34,003 bases of DNA. It comes from Rhodothermales bacterium. GTDB taxonomy: Bacteria > Bacteroidota > Rhodothermia > Rhodothermales > JAHQVL01. Under the pieces are notes generated by a model. It had not been told where the DNA came from and made no database searches. It worked only from the letters and a program-made list of their open reading frames with translations. Position 1 is the stretch's first letter; each line of letters begins with the position of its first letter. The translations under genes and the position numbers were made by a program. Below are positions 7,882-16,600 of the stretch, in pieces. The stretch covers positions 1 through 34,003 of the forward strand of contig JAWXAX010000072.1 in the NCBI GenBank assembly GCA_034439735.1, given 5' to 3'.

Positions 7882-9168
7882 ATGGACAACATTATCAGCT
7901 CACGCTTCGCGTTCGATGACGGCGCAAGTGAAGGCCCGAAAATCGCCGTCATCGGTGTTGGCGGCGGTGGAGGCAACGCCATCAACAACATGGTGTCGAA
8001 AGGCATCAACGGGGTCGATTTTATATCGATCAACACCGACAAACAGGCGCTCGACGTCAACAGGGCCGAGGTGAAAATCCAGGCCGGCGCGAGCCTGACC
8101 AAGGGGCTTGGGGCCGGCGCGCGCCCCGTGAAGGGGGCCGAGGCCGTCGAGGAGAGCCGCTCCGAAGTGGAGCAGCTGCTTCGCGGCTACGAAATGGTGT
8201 TTATCACCGCCGGCATGGGCGGTGGCACCGGCACGGGCGGCGCGCCCGTTGTGTCCGCCATTGCCCGCAAGCTGGGCATCCTGACGGTGGCCATCATCAC
8301 CAAGCCGTTTGAATGCGAGGGGCGCCGGCGTATGGAATCCGCCCAGGCCGGCATCGAATTGCTCCGCGAGCAGGTCGACACCCTCATCATCATCCCGAAC
8401 GAACGGCTGCTCGACATCGCCGAGCCGCATACGAGCATGATCGAGGCCTTTGAGAGGGCGGACGATGTGTTGCTGAACGCCACGCGGGGGATCAGCGACC
8501 TCATCACCGTGCACGGCCTCATCAACCTCGACTTCGCCGATGTCGAGACGACGATGAAAAATGGCGGCACGGCCCTGATGGGCTCGGCCACGGCCGCCGG
8601 CGAGAACCGCGCGGAACGCGCCGCCATCGAGGCTATCTCGAGCCCGTTGCTCGACGGCGTCTCGATCGCCGGCGCGCGGAATGCCCTCGTGAACATCACG
8701 GCCGGCCGCAACCTCGGCATCCACGAGGCGACCACCGCCACGAGCATCATCCAGCGCGAAGCCGGCGATGATGTCGAGGTGATCTTCGGCACCGTGATTG
8801 ACGAAGATATGGGCGACAGTCTCCGCGTGACGGTGATCGCGACCGGGTTCGATCGGCGTAAGCAACAACACGGGCCGCCCGCCGCCGCTCAGGCGCCGCC
8901 GCGACGCAGCTCGCCGCTGGAACAGGAAAATTCGGTGAACTACCCCAACTACAAGGGGGAGGATAACCTGCGTCAGCTGGATATCCCGGCGTTTGAACGC
9001 CGCCAACCGGGCCCGCCCCGGATGACCAATCCGATCGAGCTGTCGGATGACGCCGACGCCGCCGGCCGCATCAAGCGCCTGCAAAGCGACGACATCCGCG
9101 AGCGCCGCGAGCGGATCGGCAAGGGCAACACGGATGTGCCAGCCTTTCTTCGGAAGATGATCGATTGA
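7882..9168 (+). CDS. ftsZ: Cell division protein FtsZ (tubulin-like GTPase)
   Basis: FtsZ polymerises with GTP into the cytokinetic ring at mid-cell. The 428 residues include the N-terminal IAVIGVGGGGGNAINNM loop, the tubulin signature MGGGTGTGGAPVVS near residue 111, the T7-loop region with NLDFADVETTMKNGG, and the GSATAAGENRAERA stretch. A variable linker (about residues 325-415) is rich in Gln, Pro and Arg. The conserved C-terminal peptide DVPAFLRKMID binds FtsA. ATG 7882 is fixed by a strong Shine-Dalgarno. It is the last gene of the cluster and is followed by a terminator at 9327-9367. Confidence 0.97.
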   Translation: MDNIISSRFAFDDGASEGPKIAVIGVGGGGGNAINNMVSKGINGVDFISINTDKQALDVNRAEVKIQAGASLTKGLGAGARPVKGAEAVEESRSEVEQLLRGYEMVFITAGMGGGTGTGGAPVVSAIARKLGILTVAIITKPFECEGRRRMESAQAGIELLREQVDTLIIIPNERLLDIAEPHTSMIEAFERADDVLLNATRGISDLITVHGLINLDFADVETTMKNGGTALMGSATAAGENRAERAAIEAISSPLLDGVSIAGARNALVNITAGRNLGIHEATTATSIIQREAGDDVEVIFGTVIDEDMGDSLRVTVIATGFDRRKQQHGPPAAAQAPPRRSSPLEQENSVNYPNYKGEDNLRQLDIPAFERRQPGPPRMTNPIELSDDADAAGRIKRLQSDDIRERRERIGKGNTDVPAFLRKMID

Positions 9169-9169
9169 T

Positions 9170-9424
9170 AAGGAAAAAGGTAAAAGGTAAAAGGTAAAAT
9201 GAGTTGAGACGTGGCAGAGGCTACGACAGCTTCGGTCTCGAATGGGCTGCCCCGTTTTTTCCTTTTTCCTTTCCCCTTTTTCCTTTCCCCTTTTCCCTCC
9301 CTTCCGGCCCCTGAGCAAGGCCGCGTCCCACACGTCTGCCCATCGCAGTACGTGTGGGCTTTTTTTTACTCCCCCCCGCCACCAAATCGCTATTCGCGAA
9401 TCGCTACTCACTAATCGCTACTCA
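9170..9424. repeat. Simple-repeat spacer after ftsZ
   Basis: Three tandem GGTAAAA heptamers (9179-9199) follow the ftsZ stop. AAGGAAAAAGG (9170-9180) is a perfect complement of 9261-9271, at the start of a C/T-rich tract reaching about 9305. Further on, AATCGCTA-type words recur at 9385, 9399 and 9413, the last two as identical 12-mers 14 bases apart. No gene is supported between 9169 and 9464. Apart from these repeats and the terminator I see nothing. Confidence 0.6.
9327..9367 (+). terminator. Intrinsic terminator closing the dcw cluster
   Basis: CCCACACGT (9327-9335) pairs perfectly with ACGTGTGGG (9350-9358). The pair is followed by C and then eight T residues (9360-9367). The nine-pair stem and T tract fit a Rho-independent terminator on the + strand, about 160 bases after ftsZ. 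Confidence 0.85.
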
Positions 9425-9464
9425 TCCCGTATCTTCCCTGTCCGATACTTTCGCTCCTTCTTGC

Positions 9465-11159
9465 ATGGTTGCGTTCATGCTATTTCGTGGTGCCCTCCGT
9501 TCGATCTTATGTGTGATGTGGTTGGGCATCGTCGCCCAACCGGCGGCGGGCCAATCAGTGCGTGGCATGGTGTGGGAGCCGCCGCTGCGTACGGATCTGG
9601 CGGAGCTCGATCTGCGGGAGATGCAGGCCATCGGCGTTCAGGCGGTGCGTTCGCCGCTGCTGCGTAATGAACGGCTCTACGAAGTGGCCGATTCGCTCGG
9701 AATTGCTCTCTATCAGGACCTACCGTTTGCGTACCTCGCCGCCGGCGAATTGATGGATACGCTCCGATACGCCGGACAGGTCATCCAGGAAGCGCTCTGG
9801 TGGGCGCGCGATCATCCCTCGGCGCGCCACTTCGGTCTGGCGCGACTCGTGGACACGAGCGACGCCCGGTCTTGTGCCGCGCTGTCGATCATGGCGCAGC
9901 AGTTCCGTGCTGACGGACCGGCCGACGTTCGGGTGTATTATCTCACCTCATTTATCGAAAGCGACCGGTGCGCCGGCTAGGTCGACCTGGTCCTACTGGA
10001 TGCCCTCGACGCTCCCGACGCCGTCGCGCTCGTCCGCGCCTGGCAGTCCGCTCAGCCCGAGTTCGCGGGGCGGACCGGCATCGGGCGGATCGGTACGTGG
10101 GTGATCGACGGCCGCGATGAAGACGGTACGCGTGTTCCCCATTCCCGCTCGTACCAGGCACGTTTTCTGGAAGATCAGCTTAACGTGCTTCTCGCGGATT
10201 CGTTGGTCCATCCGCCGGCCACCGTGTTTGTGCATAGGTGGCGAGATCGGCAGTTCGACCGGCCTTCGCTCGGCCACGATCTATCCAACCCCTATGCAGA
10301 CGCGTACGGCCTGCATAGTCCATCCGGTGAGCGCCGGCTGGCTCTCGCGGTGGTGGAAGGAATCTTCACGGGGAGGCAGACAGTGTTTGCGTTTCCGCCT
10401 GGGAATCGTCCGCGCGATGCGACACCGTGGCCCATCGTGTTGGGCTGGAGCGTGCTGCTGTTGCTGGGACTCGGGTATTTCCGGTACAGCCGTTTCCAGT
10501 CGATGGTGCGGCGCTACTTTTTTGCGCACGGGTTTTACCGAGAATCGGTGGCCCAGGGGCGAGAGTTGATGTTCGGACCCAACACGTTGGTGGTGACCGC
10601 CCTCATCATTGCATCCGGACTGGTCAACAGCGTGGTGCTCGAGGCCGTACGCGAGCAGCCCGCGGTTGCGTTGCTGACACGCAGCCTGCCCGAGTCGATG
10701 GTGCTCTCGATCGTGGCAGTGTTGGGCCGGCCGCTCACGGTGACCCTTGTGCTCGGAAGTATTTTCGCTGTCGGCGTGTTCATCTGGACATCCGTTTTGT
10801 CTGCCCTATCGAGCCGCAATCGGCATCCGTTGTTGCCGGGGCAGGTGCTTATGCTTGTCGCCTGGCCCCGGTGGAGCCTGCTACTGGCCATGCTCGCAGC
10901 GATGGTAGTGAGTACGCTCCCTCCGTCGGAGGCCATCGGATGGGCGATCGCGCTGGGCATCGTGGCGTTGCTGGCCGGCATGGGCGCCACGTTTCGCACC
11001 GTCAACGACTATCGGCACATCACCCGCGCCCGGTGGTCCAAACTCGTGGTCGCTCTGGCCGGGAATCCCTTTTTCCTGCTCGTTCTGGTGTGTCTCTACC
11101 TTGCCATACGTCATATGCCTCGGGTAGCGTTTTTTGTGCACCTCGTGCTGCGGCAGTAA
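9465..11159 (+). pseudogene. Secreted glycosidase-like domain fused to a polytopic membrane domain, split by one in-frame TAG
   Basis: One reading frame runs from ATG 9465 (or ATG 9477) to 11159 and is interrupted only by TAG at 9978-9980. The reading on either side is continuous in sense (DRCAG, stop, VDLVLLDALD). The N-terminus is a signal peptide ending near QPAAGQS. The next part, with LREMQAIGVQAVRSP, ERLYEVADSLGIALYQDLPF and a late DAYGLHSPSGERRLAL, resembles the TIM-barrel core of GH2-type glycosidases; this is similarity of motif pattern only. The C-terminal 240 residues hold about five or six membrane helices starting near 10430, somewhat like Yip1-type membrane domains. The gene would encode 564 residues if the TAG were a sense codon (CAG to TAG is one transition). 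It could be a recent pseudogene, a sequencing error or a natural split. Confidence 0.6.
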
Positions 11160-11222
11160 GCCGGGACCTTATCCTTCAACGCACGCGTATTCCGAGCGCC
11201 ATCTGCCGCCCTTTATTTAATC

Positions 11223-12350
11223 GTGCCGTCCATGTCTCCACGGATGTGTGTGTTGGTCCTTGTGTGTGGTGTCGTTTGCATCGGGTCCGCCATGCTCGCG
11301 GCACGGCCGGTAGCGGCGCAACGTCCCGCGTCAGAATCCAGCGCCGATACAACCGACGTCGTCAAGCGCAGCTGGGTGGTGCTCCCCAGTCTGTTTTATA
11401 CACCCCGTACAAAGATTGGTGGTGGCGGCTCGGTCCGCTTCTTCCCCGAGCGCCTGCGCAGCGGCCGCCCTTCCGTCATAGAAGCCTCCGTCATCTACAC
11501 GCAGCGTCGACAGACGATCATCAGCCTGTCGCCCGACATCTTTTTTGATGGAGATCGCCGGCGGGTATTCGGATCCATGCTCTATTTCAATTTCCCGGAT
11601 CGGTTTTATGGCATCGGAAACGATCAGCCGCTCCGTGCCAGCGAGAGTTACACGTCGCGTGTGGTCAGCGGCCTGGTCGGGGGCGAGCAGGAGGTACTGC
11701 CGGGGTTCCGCGTAGGCTTGACCGCCTGGGTGCGGCGTGAGCGGTTGTCGGACCTCGAGCCGGAGGGTGTGCTGGCCGGCGGGACCCTGCCCGGCAGCGA
11801 GGGGAACTGGGTCGTGGGGCCGGGCGCGTATGTTCGGTGGGATACGCGGGACGACCTCTTCTACCCGTCGCGCGGCGCCTATGCGCGGTTGTCGTGGATG
11901 TACTTCGATCCTGCGTTTGGCGGTGACTTTCAGTTCAGCCGAGCCGGCGTCGACCTGCGTCGGTTCTGGTCGTTGGGCTGGGATCAGATCCTCGCGGTGC
12001 AGCTCCAGGGGCTGGCGGTCGCGGGCGGTGCGCCATTTCAACTCTACCCTGAGGTGGGCGGTAGCGAGTTGCTGCGCGGTTATGCGCAGGGTCGCTACAA
12101 GGACCGACTCGTGCTGGCGCTGCAGGCCGAGTACCGCCTCTGGGTCTACGGTCCCGTCGGGTTCGCTCTCTTCGGCTCCGCGGCGGATGTCCAGCCGGCC
12201 GTGCGCCATCTCTTATCCGATCCCTTTATCCTATCCGGAGGCGCCGGGTTGCGCTTTTTGATGAACGAGCAGGGCGTGAACTTCCGCGTCGATTACGCCT
12301 GGGGCCGCGATGGCGGGGCGCTCTATATCTCCGTCGGCGAGGCGTTCTGA
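11223..12350 (+). CDS. Omp85/BamA-type outer-membrane beta-barrel protein without POTRA domains
   Basis: The 375-residue product starts with a signal peptide (VLVLVCGVVCIGSAMLAARPVAAQ). The rest alternates short amphipathic strands and turns, as in the surface-antigen (D15) barrel of Omp85 proteins. Typical words are NFPDRFYGIGND, YVRWDTRDDLFYPSRGAYARL, and GGSELLRGYAQGRYKD, which matches the conserved (V/L)RGY/F loop motif. The chain ends in a C-terminal Phe, the usual barrel-assembly signal. There is room for only about 16 strands and no POTRA repeats, so it is not BamA itself. Substrate and role are unknown. Its 3' end overlaps the convergent gene on the other strand by 28 bases. Confidence 0.85.
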   Translation: MPSMSPRMCVLVLVCGVVCIGSAMLAARPVAAQRPASESSADTTDVVKRSWVVLPSLFYTPRTKIGGGGSVRFFPERLRSGRPSVIEASVIYTQRRQTIISLSPDIFFDGDRRRVFGSMLYFNFPDRFYGIGNDQPLRASESYTSRVVSGLVGGEQEVLPGFRVGLTAWVRRERLSDLEPEGVLAGGTLPGSEGNWVVGPGAYVRWDTRDDLFYPSRGAYARLSWMYFDPAFGGDFQFSRAGVDLRRFWSLGWDQILAVQLQGLAVAGGAPFQLYPEVGGSELLRGYAQGRYKDRLVLALQAEYRLWVYGPVGFALFGSAADVQPAVRHLLSDPFILSGGAGLRFLMNEQGVNFRVDYAWGRDGGALYISVGEAF

Positions 12351-13150
12351 CCGGGTACTACGTAGCGATATTCGATATTGAGCGAATGCACGTGGGCGTA
12401 ACGGAGCACCAGATAGTCGCCGGAGATCGGATAAAACCGTACATCGTCATCCGCCGACTTGACCGACGGGTTCGCCTTGTCCTGGTCCAACCGCCGGCGT
12501 TTGGCGTGGGTGAGCACGATACGATCGAGCGCGCCGGCTTTGTCGAAGTAGAATTTGTGGAGGTAGCCCCAGTAGATATAGGCGATGCCACCCTGTTCCA
12601 CGACGGCAGAAACGTACGTGTACCCCTGGATCGAGCGGTAGAACTTGAGCCAGTCCTGTAGCTCACGCCCACCCCATTTCCACTGGCGCGCTTCGATGAT
12701 CTCCATGATCGGGTCCTCCTGGCGGAAGAGGTAATACCACTCGTTGCGGAATCGAAGAGAACGGAAACGGAGGTCTAGTCGGAGCCGGCGGACCAGAGCG
12801 TGAAGCCCAAACCCGACCCCGATCGCGAGCGCGTTCAGCCCCAGGAAGTAGATAAAGATGCGCTCGGGCGCAAAGGTGATGGCGCGGATGGCACGCTGTC
12901 CGGACCCATTCTCGACTCCGGTCAGGAAAAACAGCACGGCTTCGAGGTCTATCGCTACCCCGAACATCGAAAGCGCCCAGCCCCAGAGCAGATGCAGCGC
13001 GGCGGCCAGGACGACCCCGTAGGCGATTTCCTCGGAGATCGACGTGAGGTAGACCGGGCTCGTCCACGTGCCCTTCCGGTACGCATACCGGCAGATGATC
13101 CCCGGGAGTACGATCAAAAAGATGAGGAGCGCCGGGAATGCGACATCCAT
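12323..13150 (-). CDS. Unrecognised inner-membrane protein with C-terminal soluble domain
   Basis: I do not recognise this 275-residue protein with confidence. Residues 1-25 form a membrane helix (FPALLIFLIVLPGIICRYAY). Two more hydrophobic stretches follow at about 43-70 and 93-118. The remaining 155 residues are soluble and basic, with RNEWYYLFRQEDP, REWQ-like KWGGRELQDWLKFYRSIQGYTYV and a final YVVPGQN. The layout recalls families of unknown function with three helices and a cytoplasmic DUF domain. Its 3' end overlaps the end of the Omp85-type gene by 28 bases. A 68-residue gene on the same strand precedes it by 49 bases and may share its transcript. Confidence 0.75.
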   Translation of the reverse strand: MDVAFPALLIFLIVLPGIICRYAYRKGTWTSPVYLTSISEEIAYGVVLAAALHLLWGWALSMFGVAIDLEAVLFFLTGVENGSGQRAIRAITFAPERIFIYFLGLNALAIGVGFGLHALVRRLRLDLRFRSLRFRNEWYYLFRQEDPIMEIIEARQWKWGGRELQDWLKFYRSIQGYTYVSAVVEQGGIAYIYWGYLHKFYFDKAGALDRIVLTHAKRRRLDQDKANPSVKSADDDVRFYPISGDYLVLRYAHVHSLNIEYRYVVPGQNASPTEI

Positions 13151-13199
13151 CGATGCGGAGAGCTACGTGCGCGATGAGGCGGGCGCGCCGGCTAATCGC

Positions 13200-13406
13200 C
13201 TAGCGCGCCTGGGAACGGCCGTTTTTGCGCTTTTTGATGGAGCGCGCGAGGTCCATCGCTTCGTCGAGCGAGCGCGTCACGTAATAGGCTTCGCCGTCGA
13301 CCTTCACCCAGCCGTCCTTGTGGTCGTGATGGAGCCGGCCGAGCGCTTTGCACGCGTCCGGGTCGTCGAGCAGTTTACGCGCGTTTTTGGAAATGTAAGC
13401 GTCCAT
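13200..13406 (-). CDS. Small hypothetical protein
   Basis: The 68-residue product begins MDAYISKNARKLLDD and ends in a Lys/Arg-rich tail (SIKKRKNGRSQAR). It has no signal peptide or membrane helix. The central VKVDGEAYYVTRSLDEAMDLA reads like a small alpha/beta fold. It lies upstream of, and in the same direction as, the membrane protein at 12323-13150. I cannot assign a function. Support for a real gene is the clean ATG, the position in the same-strand pair and the lack of a better reading on the opposite strand. Confidence 0.5.
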   Translation of the reverse strand: MDAYISKNARKLLDDPDACKALGRLHHDHKDGWVKVDGEAYYVTRSLDEAMDLARSIKKRKNGRSQAR

Positions 13407-13619
13407 ACGGGATATCGTGTAGCGTCTAGGTGCAGGATCGAACGCATACGTTCGATCTAAAACCCTTTTGCGGCAGGTTCAGGGGGAATGTACGCATCAT
13501 CCGCGGCATTGTTTACAAACAGGCGCGGGCATATCTCATCTTTCGCTCATGCTCCGCTCATGTTGCGGGCCGATTCCAGGGCGATTTTGGGCCATCCGTT
13601 CATCGAACTGTGCCCGGCC

Positions 13620-16600
13620 ATGAAAACTGTCGTCTGTCTGCTGCTTGTTGTGCTTACCGCGGCGCCATTGCGCGCCCAACAGAGCCTGATCTTTAACCAG
13701 TACATCACCCAGCCGGATGTATGGCGGCCGGCCGCGCCTTCCGAGCCCGGCGTTGACGCAAAAGGGGATCTGACCCTTTCGGTCCCCGTGATGACGGTCC
13801 CGGGTCGAGGCGGGTTGGATTACACGATCCAGTTCACCTATCGGTCGGGCATCCGCGTAGGGCAACGGGCTGGCTGGATTGGCCTTGGCTGGGAGTTTGA
13901 TCCTGGCTCCATCACCCGAGAACCGATGGCGCTGGTGGATGTCGGCGGCTCGGTGCATGGAACCGACTGGGCGACAGGCGCCGCGCCCGTGTGGCAGCCG
14001 GATGCCTACTTCGTGACGACGCCTGCAGGCTCATCCATGATGACGCGCTTCGTCGCCGGCGCCACGCCCCCGCGGACGGATACAGACGGGTTCTACCTGA
14101 ACGAATGGCGCCCCTGGAAGGTGGACTTTACCACGGCGAACCCTGTCACCGTCGTCGACGCCGCCGGCGGCGGGACCACCACCTCGGTCGTCTACAATGG
14201 CGCGGCCACCCCGAAGCCGGACTATACCGCCTTCACGATCACGGCCGATGACGGCTCCCGGTACATCTTCGCGCACCCGACCCTCTCTACCTTTCGGGCA
14301 TTTGCCAGCAATCTGACGGAGCAGGACGATCTGCAGGTCGAGTACTTCGTGAGCACCTGGCGCCTGCGGGCAATCCTGGGGCCCGATTACCTCGGGCCCG
14401 ATATCCCCGTCGGCGTCGAAGCCGGCAGTTGGATCCGGTTTGACTACACCGCGCCCACGACGATCGTCGACATGAATGGCGTAGAAGCCCCCACACGCCA
14501 GCAGGTGGCTTATCTGAGCGCAATCGTCACACCCACGCATCAGGCGTCGTTTTCGACCTCGCCGCGCTTCAACGAGGACTTCGCGTTGTACGAGGAGGGG
14601 CATTTCCAGGAGTTGAACACCATCACCCTGGCGGCCCGGTCGGCGCCGACGACGATCATCCAGAAAGTCGAACCGATCACCTCCAAGCTCCATCAGAGCC
14701 CGGAGGAAAAGAGGCTTTCGCTGGATGGAATCAAAATCTATGGCAAGTCGAGCGATGCCTCGATGCCGGCATATGCGTTCACCTACTGGGGATCATGCCA
14801 TACCACAATCACTGGCGACCATGATGACTGGTTCGGCTTCTGCCACCAGGATACGTCCGACGTCTTCAACACCGGCTCCAATAACGCCGGACGCGCATGG
14901 AGCCTCAAGCGGATCACGTATCCAACGGGTGGCTATGATGAATTCGACTACGAAGACGATGCCATCCTCAGTACCGAAACGGCGCCGTTCTGGCAATATG
15001 ACCTTGAAAATGGCGCCACGACGACGGCACTCACCTTCAGCGTCACGACCGAACAAACGCGCCAGGGAGGAGCGCGGGTGCTGTCGTACAAACGAGGTGA
15101 TGGCCTCGGGAGCGAGTGGACCGCCACGTACAGCTACGGCGCGGGCCGGCTGAGCGGTATCCCGAGCGGTTGGTGGAAGACCTGGTACACGACCTTCCGG
15201 GCATTCCTGGGGAGCGAACGCGGGCAGGCCGCCGTGTTTTACGACTACGTTCGTCGTACCGATCCGGATGGCGGCGCGGTCCAAACCCATCATGTTACCA
15301 GTGGGAATCACGCCGCCAGCGCCCTCAAGCTCCAGACGTTTCTGTACCTGAAGCTCGATTATGGCAACGCTAATTTTTTATATCACGACTTCACGCTGGT
15401 CCAGGGAAACCAACACTGGAACTGGGGGCTCCCGTTCGAGACGCGCTACTTCAACAATGGCGGCACAAACCCTGTCCGAAAAACGACCCGCACCTACGAC
15501 TTCACGAGCTACAAGCTCGCCAGTGCGTTCACCTCCGGCGCCAACGAGGCGAAAATCGTCTGGGCATACGCCGACAAAGTGAGCAGCGAGACCGATACCG
15601 ACTATGGTCAGAGCGCCAGCCCCTCGACGTTTATCACCCGAACCACTACGTACGAGCACGATTCCGCCGCCGGCACGGGTACGGGCTACGTGACGTCCAC
15701 CGAGGAGACGCTCAACAGCACCGCCACGCCGGCCCGGCGGACTGAGTACACCTATACCTATCAGCAGTACACGGATCTCAACACGCGCAACATCCTTCAC
15801 CCTGCGGTTCAGACACTCGTCGGTGAAAAAACGAGCGCCACCTCTACCACCTGGCATGCCTCACAGGTGACTCGTTGGGGCAGTTTCTCCGTGACCGGGG
15901 GTACACTCTGGAAGCCCAAATACACCGTCGCCTGGAATGGCGCGGCATCGGCGACCAAGCCCACCTACAGCAACTGGTCGATAGATACCATACCCGCCGG
16001 CTGGCAGAAAAAGGACGAGACCACCGCCTATAACGAACACGGTCTCCCTACTTCCACCAAGGACCCGCGCGGGAAGGTGATCACCCTGACGTACTTCACC
16101 GGCACAACAGGCACAAGCGTCATCCCCCCGGGGCTGCTCAAGACGGTAGCCAGAAGCGGGCTGTCAGTCGAGTTCGGTTACGACGCATCGTTCGGCCTGA
16201 TTACCACCGTGAAAGATGAAAATGAGCACACACGCACCTACGAGTACGACAATTTCGGCCGGCTCCAGGGGGTCAAGGACCGGATGAGTCCGTCGAATAC
16301 GGTTACTACCTTTACGTACACGACGACCACGGCGCCATTCCAGGTGCTCACCAAACAGTTCCACGCCGGTGGGCTCGCCTATGAAACGCTGTCGTTCTAC
16401 GACGGTCTCGGCCGGCCGCTACAATCGCAAACGAAGGACGGTAGCGTGTACATCGTCGGGCATACCGAGTATCTGCCAGGCACCTCGTCCGCCGGTGCAA
16501 AGGTCCGCCAGTGGAAGCCGTACAGCCACGCGACGGCCGGCGCCTATCATGCGGGCTTCGCCGCCACGGCTCGCACGCAGTACGGGAGCGGCACCAATCC

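Noticed and set aside
7900-9411. 503-codon open frame on the - strand opposite ftsZ
   Set aside because: It lies entirely over ftsZ and the following spacer, has no recognisable domain and opens with translated simple repeats.
9978-9980. TAG read through as pyrrolysine
   Set aside because: No pyrrolysine machinery is visible in the window and the lineage is not known for it; a nonsense change or sequence error is simpler.
10427-11548. 373-codon + strand frame overlapping the membrane domain gene and the barrel gene
   Set aside because: It overlaps two better supported genes in other frames and has the Arg/His/Gly-rich composition of an out-of-frame reading.
13488-13619. Upstream extension of the RHS protein
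   Set aside because: It would put 44 residues before a perfect signal peptide; the start at 13620 explains the sequence better.
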